64,000 bases of DNA from NAT127 sp034717695 (GCA_034717695.1 JAYELS010000080.1:10433-74432); one strand, 5' to 3'; shown: positions 1 to 9,576, counted from the first letter of the stretch. Numbers and translations are program-made. The notes: a model not told the origin generated them from the sequence alone.

Positions 1-1934
<1,934 letters not shown>

Positions 1935-2126
1935 GGTCGTTCCTGTGGGACAGAAGCCTGTCCAATGCCCGTGGCGGGGGCAGTGGGACGGTGGCGGGTG
2001 GCGGTGGGCTTGGAGGTGCGCACCGGAGAAGGGCGGCATTTTACCAACCCCGGCGGCGGAGCGGCAAACGAAAGCGGAGCGCTCATCGGGTCGGCTAAGA
2101 TGGCGCCAGGTTCCCGGAGACCACCC

Positions 2127-2738
2127 ATGTCCGAACGTATCCCGACGACCGAAACCCTGCCCGTATTGTTGGCCCGGGTGCGCGCCTGCCGCCACTGCGC
2201 GGACCTTCCCCTGGGGCCTAATCCGGTGCTCCGGGTCGACAGCCGCGCCCGCATCCTGGTGATCGGCCAGGCCCCGGGGACGCGGGTGCACGCCACCGGC
2301 ATTCCCTGGAACGACCCCAGCGGCGACCGTCTGCGGGCCTGGATGGGCATCGATCAGGAGACCTTCTACGACGAGGCCCGCATCGCCATCATGCCCATGG
2401 GCTTTTGCTACCCGGGCCGGGGCAAGTCCGGGGACCTGCCGCCGCCTCCGGCCTGCGCGCCCCTGTGGCATCCCCGCCTGCTTGCCCACCTGCCCGCCGT
2501 CGAACTGGTGCTGCTGATCGGCCAATATGCCCAGCGCCATTACCTCGCGGAGCTGGGGCTTGCCAGCTTTGCCAGCCTGACCGCGACGGTGCGCAATGGG
2601 CCGGCCCCGGGGGGGCGCTACTTCCCCCTCGTCCACCCCTCGCCCCGCAACCAGCTGTGGCTCAGGCGCAATCCCTGGTTCGACGCCGAGGTGGTACCCC
2701 GGCTGCGGGCGCGGGTGGCCCGCGTTCTCGGCGATTGA
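2127..2738 (+). CDS. uracil-DNA glycosylase family protein (HI_0220.2-like)
   Basis: A 203-residue protein of the uracil-DNA glycosylase superfamily, expected to act in base-excision repair of uracil or related lesions. Seen: 'VIGQAPG' (residues 45-51) corresponds to the glycosylase motif 1 (GEAPG-type), and 'HPSP' near the C-terminus corresponds to motif 2. Cys21, Cys24, Cys94 and Cys110 form a C-x2-C...C-x15-C pattern like the iron-sulfur ligands of family 4/5 enzymes. The start ATG 2127 was chosen for 'CCGGAGA' seven bases upstream; the frame is open further upstream without a good ribosome site. It stands alone, divergent from gcvP. Glycosylase activity of this subfamily is inferred, not certain. 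Confidence 0.85.
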   Translation: MSERIPTTETLPVLLARVRACRHCADLPLGPNPVLRVDSRARILVIGQAPGTRVHATGIPWNDPSGDRLRAWMGIDQETFYDEARIAIMPMGFCYPGRGKSGDLPPPPACAPLWHPRLLAHLPAVELVLLIGQYAQRHYLAELGLASFASLTATVRNGPAPGGRYFPLVHPSPRNQLWLRRNPWFDAEVVPRLRARVARVLGD

Positions 2739-2926
2739 AGCGGCCCCTGGCCAGAAAAGCCCGGTCTGACAAAATCCTTGCCAGGGGATTCTCCGCCCCC
2801 GTACCATGGCCGCGCCTGGGTCCCTGAGCGACACCGGGCGGCCGTTTCCCCGGGATCGGTCGTCATCAGGCCATGGATCCCAGGCTTCCCGAAAAGGAAG
2901 AACCTGCATACTCAAAGGAGAGAGTC

Positions 2927-3454
2927 ATGAAACACGCAAAAACCCTGCTCGCAACCCTCACCCTGTCCGCCCTTATCCCCCTCGCCCATGCCGAGCCCTA
3001 TATCGGCGGCAACTACCTGTACCTGGATTATTCGGAGGGAGAAATCGATGTGGATCTCGGTGCGTTGTACCTGCGCGGCGGCTTTCAGTTCAACGAATGG
3101 GCGGCGGTGGAAGCGCGGATCGGCACCGGTATCTCGGATGATTCCGTAGACTTCTACGGCTGGGATGCGGATGTGGAAGTCAACGAGATCTACGGCGGCT
3201 ATTTTGTCGCCGGTATTCCCAACAGCAGCATGTTCTACCCCTATGCCGTCGTCGGTTACACCCAGGGGAAGCTGGAGATAAACGTGGCGGGATTGAGCGA
3301 ATCCGACTCCGACGGGGATTTCTCCTACGGCCTTGGTCTCGATCTGCGCTTCACCGACAGCCTGGCGGGCAACATCGAGTTCATGCGCTACATGGATATT
3401 GACGGCGGCGAGCTCGACGGCTTCAGCGCCGGCATCAAGTACAGCTTCAAGTAA
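2927..3454 (+). CDS. small outer-membrane beta-barrel protein
   Basis: A 175-residue exported protein. ATG 2927 follows a strong 'AAAGGAGAGAG' site. The N-terminus 'MKHAKTLLATLTLSALIPLAHA' is 22 residues long and is a typical signal peptide with an AHA cleavage site before 'EPYIGGNYLYLDY'. The mature part alternates hydrophobic and polar residues, has many aromatic residues and ends in 'SAGIKYSFK'; this is typical of an eight-stranded OmpA/opacity-type barrel. The terminal residue is Lys after Phe, so the Phe of the assembly signal is penultimate. No enzymatic motif is seen. A porin-family or adhesin-like role is possible; the exact function is unknown. It is single, between the UDG homologue and bolA. 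Confidence 0.75.
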   Translation: MKHAKTLLATLTLSALIPLAHAEPYIGGNYLYLDYSEGEIDVDLGALYLRGGFQFNEWAAVEARIGTGISDDSVDFYGWDADVEVNEIYGGYFVAGIPNSSMFYPYAVVGYTQGKLEINVAGLSESDSDGDFSYGLGLDLRFTDSLAGNIEFMRYMDIDGGELDGFSAGIKYSFK

Positions 3455-3628
3455 ATTTGCTCCGTTCCCCCGCCGCCCGGCAACCCGACAGGGATCCCTG
3501 CCCGGGCGGCGTCTCCCCCGCCTTCCATTTTCCTCGACCGAGCCCTTTGTGGTGCCCAAACGACAGATTTTCCCTTAGGCTATGGGCATCCTTGCCTGTT
3601 GGTATTGTTCCTCGATAAGGAGTGAGTG

Positions 3629-3940
3629 GTGAAAATTCAGAGAGTGATCCAAGCCAAGCTGGCGGCCGCCCTGTCGCCACGCCATCTGGCGGTGATCAAC
3701 GAAAGCCATATGCACAGCGTGCCGCCCGGGTCCGAGACCCATTTCAAGGTGGTGGTGGTCAGCGACGCCTTTGCCGGCAAGCGCCAGGTGCAGCGCCACC
3801 AGCAGGTCTACGCCATTCTGGCAGAGGAGCTCCGGGGTGGCGTCCACGCCCTCGCCATCCATACCTATGCGCCGGATGAATGGCAGGGTGAGGCCCCCGA
3901 TTCTCCCCGCTGCCTGGGGGGCTCCAAGGCCGAAGCCTGA
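3629..3940 (+). CDS. BolA family protein
   Basis: A 103-residue BolA-type protein, a family that partners with monothiol glutaredoxins in iron-sulfur cluster trafficking and affects cell shape and stress responses. Seen: the 'KIQRVIQAKLAAAL' N-terminal helix, 'VINESHMHSVPPGSETHFKV' (BolA signature with conserved His), and 'RHQQVYAIL'. Two GTG codons in a row (3626 and 3629) can start it; 'AAGGAG' at 3617-3622 is six bases from the second, which I prefer. The downstream gene starts 59 bases after the stop. It fits BolA/IbaG length. I cannot tell bolA proper from other BolA subgroups. Confidence 0.9.
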   Translation: MKIQRVIQAKLAAALSPRHLAVINESHMHSVPPGSETHFKVVVVSDAFAGKRQVQRHQQVYAILAEELRGGVHALAIHTYAPDEWQGEAPDSPRCLGGSKAEA

Positions 3941-3999
3941 TCCCGTGCCCTGGGGCCGCGCCAATTTCCTTCCACGACAACCACAGAGGTGTGAATCCC

Positions 4000-4419
4000 A
4001 TGAGAAAAAGCGGTCTGTTTTCCCTGTTGCTGGCGGGTGTCGCCAGTCTGGCCCTGGCGGGCCCCACCCCGGCCCCGGAAGGGGCGAGCGCCACCATTGT
4101 GTCCCCCGCCGATGGTGCAACGGTCACCAGCCCCGTCACCGTGGTGTTCGGCCTTACCGGCATGGGTGTCGCGCCGGCGGGGGTGGAGCACGCCAACACC
4201 GGCCATCACCACCTGCTGGTGGATGTGGACACGCTGCCCGATCTGGACAAGCCCATCCCCGCCGACGCCAACCATATCCACTTCGGCGGCGGCCAGACCG
4301 AGGTGAAACTGGAACTCAAGCCCGGCACCCACAGCCTCCAGCTGCTGCTGGGTGATCATTACCACATTCCCCACAACCCGCCGGTGCTGTCGGAGAAGAT
4401 CACCATCACCGTGGAGTGA
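4000..4419 (+). CDS. DUF4399 domain-containing exported protein
   Basis: A 139-residue protein with a signal peptide 'MRKSGLFSLLLAGVASLALA' followed by 'GPTPAPEGASATIVSPADG'. The rest matches the DUF4399 pattern as I know it: 'SPVTVVFGLTGMGVAPAG', a histidine-rich 'NTGHHHLLVD', then 'NHIHFGGGQTEV' and 'LLLGDHYHIPHNPPVLS'. The histidine clusters suggest metal binding in the periplasm, but no function is established for the family. ATG 4000 was chosen because it starts the signal peptide; an upstream in-frame ATG at 3991 would add only three residues. A good intrinsic terminator follows at 4438, so it probably ends the transcript from bolA. Confidence 0.85.
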   Translation: MRKSGLFSLLLAGVASLALAGPTPAPEGASATIVSPADGATVTSPVTVVFGLTGMGVAPAGVEHANTGHHHLLVDVDTLPDLDKPIPADANHIHFGGGQTEVKLELKPGTHSLQLLLGDHYHIPHNPPVLSEKITITVE

Positions 4420-4437
4420 ACCGGGTCTTCCCTCGGG

Positions 4438-4473
4438 AAAGGGTGATTTAGCTGCGCTGGATCACCCTTTTTT
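4438..4473 (+). terminator. intrinsic terminator after DUF4399 gene
   Basis: A 10-bp perfect stem 'AAAGGGTGAT' / 'ATCACCCTTT' with a 13-base loop, followed by more T residues. It separates the DUF4399 gene from the ompW promoter region. Confidence 0.85.
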
Positions 4474-4512
4474 GTCATAACGACAATAAAGACCTTTCAA
4501 AGCCTGCGGAAA

Positions 4513-4526
4513 TTAATCTGGATCAA
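4513..4526 (+). promoter_or_regulatory. FNR/ANR-type box upstream of ompW
   Basis: 'TTAATCTGGATCAA' matches the FNR consensus TTGAT-N4-ATCAA at nine of ten defined positions. It lies 70 bases before the ompW start and directly after the terminator of the previous gene. A weak -10 candidate 'TACTGG' at 4551 would put the box near -43, close to the class II position. The gene for an FNR protein is the next gene but one, and ompW/oprG genes are known FNR/Anr targets. Confidence 0.7.
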
Positions 4527-4595
4527 TTTTGCCCCGTTCCCCGGGTGGTGTACTGGCGCCAAAGCCACTTACCACTACCCACAAGAGGGAACACC

Positions 4596-5288
4596 ATGAA
4601 GCTGCAACCCATCGCCCTTGGACTTTCGCTCGCCGCGGCGGCCTTTGCCAGCCACCAGGCCAGCGCCTATGAGGCATCCGACATTATCCTGCGGGTTGGC
4701 GCCGCCACCGTGGCACCGGACGAGAGCAGTTCCGAGCTGTCGAGTCCGGCCCTCGGGGGCAGGGTCGCCGGATCGTCCGCCTCGGTGGACGACAACACCC
4801 AGCTGGGCATCACCGGGACCTGGATGCTGACGCCCAATCTCGGTCTGGGGCTGCTCGCCGCCACCCCCTTCGAGCACGATGTTGAGGCCAATACCGGGGC
4901 GCTCGGCCTTGGCACCGTGGATGCCGGCAGCGTCAAGCACCTGCCGCCCACCCTCACGGTGCAGTATTTCCCCATGGGTTCCGGCTCCGCCATCCAGCCT
5001 TACCTGGGGGCGGGCCTCAACTACACGACGTTCTTCAGCGAATCGGTGGCCGGCGAACTGGAATCGGTGCTCGGTGACGGCAGCCTCACCCTGGACGATT
5101 CCTGGGGCCTTGCCCTGGAGGCGGGCATCGATGTGGCCCTCGGTGAAAATTGGCTGCTTAACGCCGCCGTGTGGTACCTGGATATCGATACCACCGCGAC
5201 ATTCCGCTTCGACAGTGGGGTGCGGGTGAAAACCGATGTGGATATCGACCCCTGGGTGTATGCGCTGACCCTGGGCTATCGGTTCTGA
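4596..5288 (+). CDS. ompW: OmpW family outer membrane protein
   Basis: A 230-residue outer-membrane beta-barrel of the OmpW/OprG family, thought to form a channel for small hydrophobic molecules. ATG 4596 starts 'MKLQPIALGLSLAAAAFAS' with cleavage after 'QASA'. Family features: 'IILRVGAATVAPDESSS', 'LGITGTWMLTPNLGLGLLAA', 'PFEHDV', 'LPPTLTVQYFPMG', 'IQPYLGAGLNYTTFF', and a terminal 'WVYALTLGYRF' with C-terminal Phe for BAM-dependent insertion. An FNR-like box lies upstream, which fits OmpW regulation by oxygen in other gammaproteobacteria. It is convergent with fnr, and a long palindromic terminator lies between them. Confidence 0.93.
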   Translation: MKLQPIALGLSLAAAAFASHQASAYEASDIILRVGAATVAPDESSSELSSPALGGRVAGSSASVDDNTQLGITGTWMLTPNLGLGLLAATPFEHDVEANTGALGLGTVDAGSVKHLPPTLTVQYFPMGSGSAIQPYLGAGLNYTTFFSESVAGELESVLGDGSLTLDDSWGLALEAGIDVALGENWLLNAAVWYLDIDTTATFRFDSGVRVKTDVDIDPWVYALTLGYRF

Positions 5289-5304
5289 GGGGAGGGGTGA
5301 GGGT

Positions 5305-5328
5305 CGCCCGGTCCCGCGGGACCGGGCG
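5305..5328. terminator. bidirectional hairpin between ompW and fnr
   Basis: A 24-base perfect palindrome centred at 5316/5317 (left half 'CGCCCGGTCCCG') sits in the 44-base gap between two convergent stop codons. It has no clear T-run on either side, so its efficiency is uncertain, but position and symmetry suggest transcription termination for both genes. Confidence 0.6.
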
Positions 5329-5332
5329 GCGA

Positions 5333-6103
5333 TCAGGTATTGGCCATGGCCCGCAGGCGGTCGAGATCGGTGATCTCGATTTCCTTCTTGTCCACCACCA
5401 GTAGATCGAGCTTCTGGAAGCGGCTGAACACCCGGCTCACGGTTTCCACCGTCAGGCCGAGGTAGTTGCCGATATCGGCCCGGGACATGGGCAGGCGGAA
5501 GCGGGTGCTGGACAGCTTGCGGCGGGCGTTGCGGGCCGAGATGCTGGTGAGCAGGGTGGCGATGCGTTCCTCGGCGCTGTTTTTGCTGAGCATGGTGATC
5601 AACTGTTGATCGTTGGTGATCTCGCGGCTCATCAGGCTGAAGAAGTGGCGTTGCAGGGAGGGAATCTGGATGCTCAGTTCCTCCATGCGGGTAAAGGGGA
5701 TTTCGCACACGGCGGAGGTTTCGAGGGCGATCGAGGCGTTGATGTGGTTGGGGTGGCCGATGCCATCCATGCCGAACACTTCGCCGGGCAGGTAGAACCC
5801 GGTCACCTGCTCGATGCCTTCGTTGTTGACGGTAAACCCCTTGATGGCGCCGCTGCGCACCGCGTAGATGGAGCGAAACGGCTCGCCGGCGTGGTAGATG
5901 TACTCGCCTTTCTGCAGCGGGCGTCCCCGTTCGACGATGCGGTCGAGGCGGTCGATTTCATCCGCCTGCAGGGCCATGGGCAGGCACAGGGCATTCATTC
6001 TGCAATCGCCGCAATTCACCGCACCGTTGTGAGGACACTTGGCATCCATCGACGAAATCCCCTGACCTTTGAGTGACGGAAGTATATCCACTCCATCAGC
6101 CAT
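5333..6103 (-). CDS. fnr: FNR/ANR oxygen-responsive transcriptional regulator
   Basis: A CRP/FNR-family regulator that binds DNA as a [4Fe-4S] dimer when oxygen is low. The four FNR ligands are visible: 'NCGDCRMNALC' gives C-x2-C-x5-C near the N-terminus and 'ETSAVCEIPF' supplies the fourth cysteine. The cyclic-nucleotide-fold domain follows ('GEYIYHAGEPFRSIYAVRSG'). Near the C-terminus the helix-turn-helix 'SRADIGNYLGLTVETVSRVF' keeps the E-x2-S-R recognition residues, predicting a TTGAT half-site. I chose ATG 6103 (256 residues; GGAG nine bases upstream). A GTG at 6124 would add seven residues. It overlaps the end of the HemN-like gene by 8 bases, so the two are probably cotranscribed. Confidence 0.95.
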   Translation of the reverse strand: MADGVDILPSLKGQGISSMDAKCPHNGAVNCGDCRMNALCLPMALQADEIDRLDRIVERGRPLQKGEYIYHAGEPFRSIYAVRSGAIKGFTVNNEGIEQVTGFYLPGEVFGMDGIGHPNHINASIALETSAVCEIPFTRMEELSIQIPSLQRHFFSLMSREITNDQQLITMLSKNSAEERIATLLTSISARNARRKLSSTRFRLPMSRADIGNYLGLTVETVSRVFSRFQKLDLLVVDKKEIEITDLDRLRAMANT

Positions 6104-7262
6104 GGTCATCCACTCCGTGGTCACAAAGCAGTCGCAGCACGGACTGCAGGTTGCGGGCCCCCGCGGGGGTGAGAATCACTTCGCGGTCGTCGGCGATTAT
6201 CCAGCCCTCGGCGAGCAGGCGCTGGTGACTGGCCGGGTCGAGGCGCGCTGGCAGGTCGGCGCGGTGATGGCAGAACAGGGCCTGGATCAGCCGGTAGGGG
6301 GCCGAGTCGACGATCGGTGTCGGGCTCCAGCTGGCGATCGGGCTGCACTCCTCGTCGAGCAGCTGGCGGTACCGGGCGGGATCCTGGGTGTTGTGGTAGA
6401 GGTAGCCCTCGCTGATGCCGTCGGCGCCGATGCCGAGACCCAGCCAGTTGGCAATGTCGCTGTTGTAGAACCCCCAGGGGCCGTAGCTCAGGTGATGATT
6501 GTCCCGCAGGGCGACATCGCCGTGGCGGGGATGCTTGAAGGTGCGATCCCCGAACAGCAGGTATCCCGCGGCCTCCAGGCTGCCCGCCGCCCCCTCGAAA
6601 AGCCGCTGCAAGCTGCAGTCGGCGCTGGCGGGCCGCACCGGCGGGATGCTCTGGATCAGCTCGATTTCCTCCGCTTGGGAGCGGGCCAGAACCCCCACCA
6701 GGCGATCGGCGAACAGGGTGTTGGTATCCGTGCTGTACAGCACGGTACCGCGCAGGCGCAGGGGCTGGAATTCGTCGATCGCGGCGAGGGCCCGCTGGCA
6801 CTGGTCGAGGCCGCGGTCAGCGGCGGCGATGGTGGCGTCGATGACAAGGCGCACCACGTCGAAACCGAGGCCCCGCACCAGGGCCAGGTGTTCCCGCAGG
6901 CAGTGCTCGGGGCCGAGATCGATGCCGCGCACCACGCCCTGGCTGTGCCGGAGGTTGAAGCGGCTGCACAGCCGGAACACCAGCTCGGTCAATGCCTCGG
7001 TGGGCAGCTGGCGGAGGGGGTAGCCCCGCAGCCAGAGGCTCGCCACCGCGCCCCGGGTGGGCAGGGTGGCCGCCTTCAGGGCGATGTCGCGCCCCAGCAG
7101 GGACAGGTAGTCGGGGCAGTGGCGGGCGGGAAAGTAGACGTTGATGCCGACCCGGGAAATGGCGGTGATATCGCCCCGGGACGGTATCCGGGCATGCTCC
7201 CCGCCCAAGGTTTCCCCCAGCAGCGAAAAGGGCGGACTGCGGTGTAGCTGCTCGGGGTTCAC
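6096..7262 (-). CDS. HemN-like protein lacking radical-SAM cysteines
   Basis: A 388-residue protein resembling oxygen-independent coproporphyrinogen III oxidase (HemN, about 457 residues) but apparently without its catalytic cluster. HemN-like parts seen: 'LREHLALVRGLGFDVVRLVI' in the barrel, 'SLEAAGYLLFGDRTFKHPRH', 'DIANWLGLGIGADGISEGY', 'LYHNTQDPARYRQLLDE' and 'RLIQALFCHHRADL', the last close to the HemN C-terminal domain. Where HemN has the C-x3-C-x2-C-x-C segment, this protein has 'INVYFPARHCPDYLSLLG' with one cysteine, and no such motif occurs elsewhere. A GTG at 7262 is the only reasonable start. It overlaps fnr, as hemN and anr are neighbours in Pseudomonas. Heme oxidase activity is doubtful; a heme-binding, regulatory or chaperone role is conceivable but unproven. 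Confidence 0.7.
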   Translation of the reverse strand: MNPEQLHRSPPFSLLGETLGGEHARIPSRGDITAISRVGINVYFPARHCPDYLSLLGRDIALKAATLPTRGAVASLWLRGYPLRQLPTEALTELVFRLCSRFNLRHSQGVVRGIDLGPEHCLREHLALVRGLGFDVVRLVIDATIAAADRGLDQCQRALAAIDEFQPLRLRGTVLYSTDTNTLFADRLVGVLARSQAEEIELIQSIPPVRPASADCSLQRLFEGAAGSLEAAGYLLFGDRTFKHPRHGDVALRDNHHLSYGPWGFYNSDIANWLGLGIGADGISEGYLYHNTQDPARYRQLLDEECSPIASWSPTPIVDSAPYRLIQALFCHHRADLPARLDPASHQRLLAEGWIIADDREVILTPAGARNLQSVLRLLCDHGVDDHG

Positions 7263-7334
7263 AGGGGGGCTGGCCTCGCTTCACAGGGTCCACGGCATCA
7301 GGGGGAACTCTAGCCCCGCTCCCCGGACGGGCCA

Positions 7335-7377
7335 ATGATGCAAATCAACAGACGGAAAAGTCACCGACGGCTACACT
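7335..7377 (+). promoter_or_regulatory. FNR-type box with class II promoter spacing before uspE
   Basis: 'ATGATGCAAATCAA' at 7335-7348 matches TTGAT-N4-ATCAA at nine of ten positions. A -10-like 'TACACT' lies at 7372-7377. If transcription starts about seven bases after it, near 7384, the box is centred close to -41.5 or -42.5, the classical place for an FNR class II activator site. It lies in the divergent gap between the HemN-like gene (start 7262) and the universal stress gene (start 7487), so it might also act leftward. Confidence 0.75.
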
Positions 7378-7486
7378 CAAGCCAACGGGATTTTCCCGTG
7401 GGCGCGGGGTTTTGAGGTGCGCTCACTGGCCGGCGAAGTCCGTCCTGATGATCCGGTGCCGACGGGCACCCAGCATGGAGAGTGCG

Positions 7487-8353
7487 ATGAATACCATTCT
7501 TGGCGTCATTACCGACTGGTCCCTGGCGGGCCAGGTGCTCAGCCGGGCGCGACAGTTGGGCAAGGCCCACGGCGCGCGGGTCTGCCTCTATTGCCCGGTG
7601 ACCGACCAGCTGGAGGAAATGAATCGCTACATCGGCTTCGACAATTACCAGGCGGTGAAGGAAGAGATCCTCGCCGACAACCGCGCCCGCCTCGAGCAAC
7701 TGATCGGTGATCTCGATATCGACGCGGTGTTGGACTGGCAGGTTCATCCTTATCAGGGTGTGGCGGCCCAGGCGGAGTCCTGCTCCGCCACCCTCATCGT
7801 GATGGCCATGAACGAGCACCACGTCATCGGCGATCTGCTCCACAGGGCGGACGACTGGCACCTGCTCCGGGCGGCGCCCTGCCCGGTGTTGCTGCTGTCC
7901 CGCTCCGACCATCCGTTCCGCTCCGTGGTGGCCGCCATCGACAGCCTCGATGAATCGGAGGCGAGCCAGGGCCTCGCCGCCCGGGTGCTGGACGCGGCCC
8001 GGGCCTTGGCGGATGTGATGCAGTTGCCCCTCACGGTGATCAGCGTGGTGCCCGATCCCGTCTACGTCTACGGTGACATGGCCGCCAGCCCCCTGATGCT
8101 CGACTATCGCGCCCAGGCCGAGCGCACCGCCCGCCACAACCAGGTAACCCTGCTGGCGCGATTCGGTGTGAAGGCGGAGCGCCAGGTGGTCGAGGTGGGG
8201 CCCGTGGCCCGGGTTCTCGAGGAAGCCGCCGCCGACGCCGGTATCCTGGTGCTCGGCACCCTCGCCAACAAGGGTTGGAAGGGGTGGGTGATAGGCAACA
8301 CGGCGGAGCGTATCCTCAGTCGCGTCGTGGGCGACATGCTGGTGGTCAATTGA
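7487..8353 (+). CDS. uspE: tandem universal stress protein (UspE type)
   Basis: A 288-residue cytoplasmic protein made of two Usp domains, roughly 1-140 and 150-288. The second domain ends with the nucleotide-binding signature 'GTLANKGWKGWVIGNT' typical of ATP-binding Usp proteins. The first ends 'RAAPCPVLLLSRSD' and has lost most of that motif, as in UspE. ATG 7487 was chosen over earlier in-frame starts because 'GGAGAG' lies five bases upstream. Anr-dependent stress proteins are known in Pseudomonas, and the FNR-like box 139 bases upstream with correct promoter spacing suggests the same low-oxygen control here. It is a single gene. Confidence 0.92.
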   Translation: MNTILGVITDWSLAGQVLSRARQLGKAHGARVCLYCPVTDQLEEMNRYIGFDNYQAVKEEILADNRARLEQLIGDLDIDAVLDWQVHPYQGVAAQAESCSATLIVMAMNEHHVIGDLLHRADDWHLLRAAPCPVLLLSRSDHPFRSVVAAIDSLDESEASQGLAARVLDAARALADVMQLPLTVISVVPDPVYVYGDMAASPLMLDYRAQAERTARHNQVTLLARFGVKAERQVVEVGPVARVLEEAAADAGILVLGTLANKGWKGWVIGNTAERILSRVVGDMLVVN

Positions 8354-8438
8354 CGATGCTGCCGGCGCCTGATTCGGCGCGTTCCGGGGGTTTGTTGAAA
8401 TAATTTACATCTCATTGATTATTAAAGATTTGTTTTTG

Positions 8439-8467
8439 TTGACTGGTTTTCTGTTTGGCCCTATTTT
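8439..8467 (+). promoter_or_regulatory. sigma-70 promoter of the small acidic gene
   Basis: -35 'TTGACT' at 8439-8444, a 17-base spacer and -10 'TATTTT' at 8462-8467, in the most AT-rich stretch of the neighbourhood. Transcription would start near 8475, leaving an untranslated leader of about 70 bases before the ATG at 8545. Confidence 0.7.
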
Positions 8468-8544
8468 GCGCGCAATTGGCGGGTGCCAAATCCTGTCGCT
8501 GTTAGGTTCCTTTAGGTCATCGATATTCGAGGAGCGATTTACTG

Positions 8545-8733
8545 ATGAGTGACGAAGAAGACGACAACCTGGAAGATCTTGAAGAGATGGAAGAGGAAGA
8601 AACCACCGAGGAGGAACAGGTAAAAACCTCCCCCCTCGCCGACCTGGAGGCACGGCGCCGGCTCGAAGCGAAGCTTGAGGAGCGGCGCCTGCGCAAGCTG
8701 ATTCAGGATTACGATTTCGACGATATCGCCTGA
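8545..8733 (+). CDS. small acidic charged protein, PA3496-family-like
   Basis: A 62-residue protein: the first 25 residues are nearly all Glu/Asp ('EDDNLEDLEEMEEEE'), followed by a helical, arginine-rich 'LEARRRLEAKLEERRLRK' and an acidic end 'DYDFDDIA'. The second half resembles, from memory, the short PA3496-type proteins of Pseudomonas annotated as putative envelope integrity proteins; I give this with reserve. There is no signal peptide or membrane segment. It has its own near-consensus promoter and a terminator, so it is a monocistronic and probably well-expressed gene. 'GGAGCG' lies about nine bases before the ATG. The function is unknown. Confidence 0.75.
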   Translation: MSDEEDDNLEDLEEMEEEETTEEEQVKTSPLADLEARRRLEAKLEERRLRKLIQDYDFDDIA

Positions 8734-8807
8734 ATGCCCGTACCGCGCTCCCCGCGGTCGCCCTCGGCGGCGGAGCGCAACAACCAACCGTCGACAATGA
8801 CGAGAGA

Positions 8808-8831
8808 AAGCCCGATGTCCCCGGGCTTTTT
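8808..8831 (+). terminator. intrinsic terminator after small acidic gene
   Basis: Stem 'AAGCCCG' / 'CGGGCTT' with a seven-base loop followed by a T-run, 75 bases after the stop of the 62-residue protein. It isolates that gene from the ccm operon. Confidence 0.8.
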
Positions 8832-8943
8832 CGTGCCCCGCCGCCTTGGCGCCGCGCCAGGGTGGCGGGGCCCTGCGGTAAACCTGCAGCCCCGGGAATT
8901 TTTCGGCATAATACCGCCCACTTTGCGAGTTGAGAGGCCTTTG

Positions 8944-9576
8944 TTGAGCGCGCCAACGATGCTGGAATGCCGGGAAATCGCCTACGAGCGGGACTATGTG
9001 CCGGTGTTTTCCGGCCTCTCCCTCAGCTTGAGCGGGGGCGACATGCTCCAGGTCAGCGGCCCCAATGGCGCCGGCAAGACCACTCTGCTGCGCCTGCTGG
9101 CCAGTTCCCTGACCCCCTCGGAAGGGGAGATCCTGTGGCGCGGCATTCCCCTCGGCCAGCGCCTTGGGGAGTTCCGCAACGACATGCTCTACCTCGGCCA
9201 TCAGCCCGGCATCAAGGGGGCCCTCAGCCCCCGGGAAAACCTGGCCTGGCTGGAATCCCTCGGCGCCCCCGGCCGTGAAACCGTCGACGCGGCCCTGGCC
9301 GCGGTGGGCCTTGCCGGCCTCGAGGATGTGCCCTGCCACACACTCTCCGCCGGTCAGCAGCGCCGGGTTGCCCTTGCCCGCCTGCGCCTGAGCCCTGCGG
9401 CGCTGTGGATTCTGGACGAGCCCTTTACCGCCATCGATCGCGACGGCGTGGCCGCCCTGGAGGCACTGATCCTCGAGCACGCCCGGCAGGGCGGTGTCGT
9501 GGTACTGACCACCCACCAGGCCCTCGGCCTGCCCGGCGTGCGCCTGTTGGCCCTGGAGCCCCATGGCCGCGCCTGA
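8944..9576 (+). CDS. ccmA: heme exporter ATP-binding protein CcmA
   Basis: ATPase of the CcmABCD complex, which powers release of holo-CcmE during cytochrome c maturation. Seen: Walker A 'GPNGAGKTT', ABC signature 'LSAGQQRR', Walker B 'LWILDEPF' and switch His in 'VLTTHQ'. I chose TTG 8944 as start because 'GAGAGG' lies six bases before it, giving 210 residues, like E. coli CcmA (207). ATG 8959 is the alternative (205 residues) but is too far from that ribosome site; the frame itself is open back to 8734. It is the first gene of the nine-gene ccm operon and overlaps ccmB by 14 bases. Confidence 0.95.
   Translation: MSAPTMLECREIAYERDYVPVFSGLSLSLSGGDMLQVSGPNGAGKTTLLRLLASSLTPSEGEILWRGIPLGQRLGEFRNDMLYLGHQPGIKGALSPRENLAWLESLGAPGRETVDAALAAVGLAGLEDVPCHTLSAGQQRRVALARLRLSPAALWILDEPFTAIDRDGVAALEALILEHARQGGVVVLTTHQALGLPGVRLLALEPHGRA

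Noticed and set aside
1935..2126. Glycine riboswitch upstream of gcvP
   Set aside because: The gap is only 192 bases shared with a divergent gene, and I see no tandem aptamer-like structure.
8414..8427. 'TTGATTATTAAAGA' as an FNR box before the small acidic gene
   Set aside because: The right half does not match ATCAA, whereas a normal sigma-70 promoter is present just downstream.
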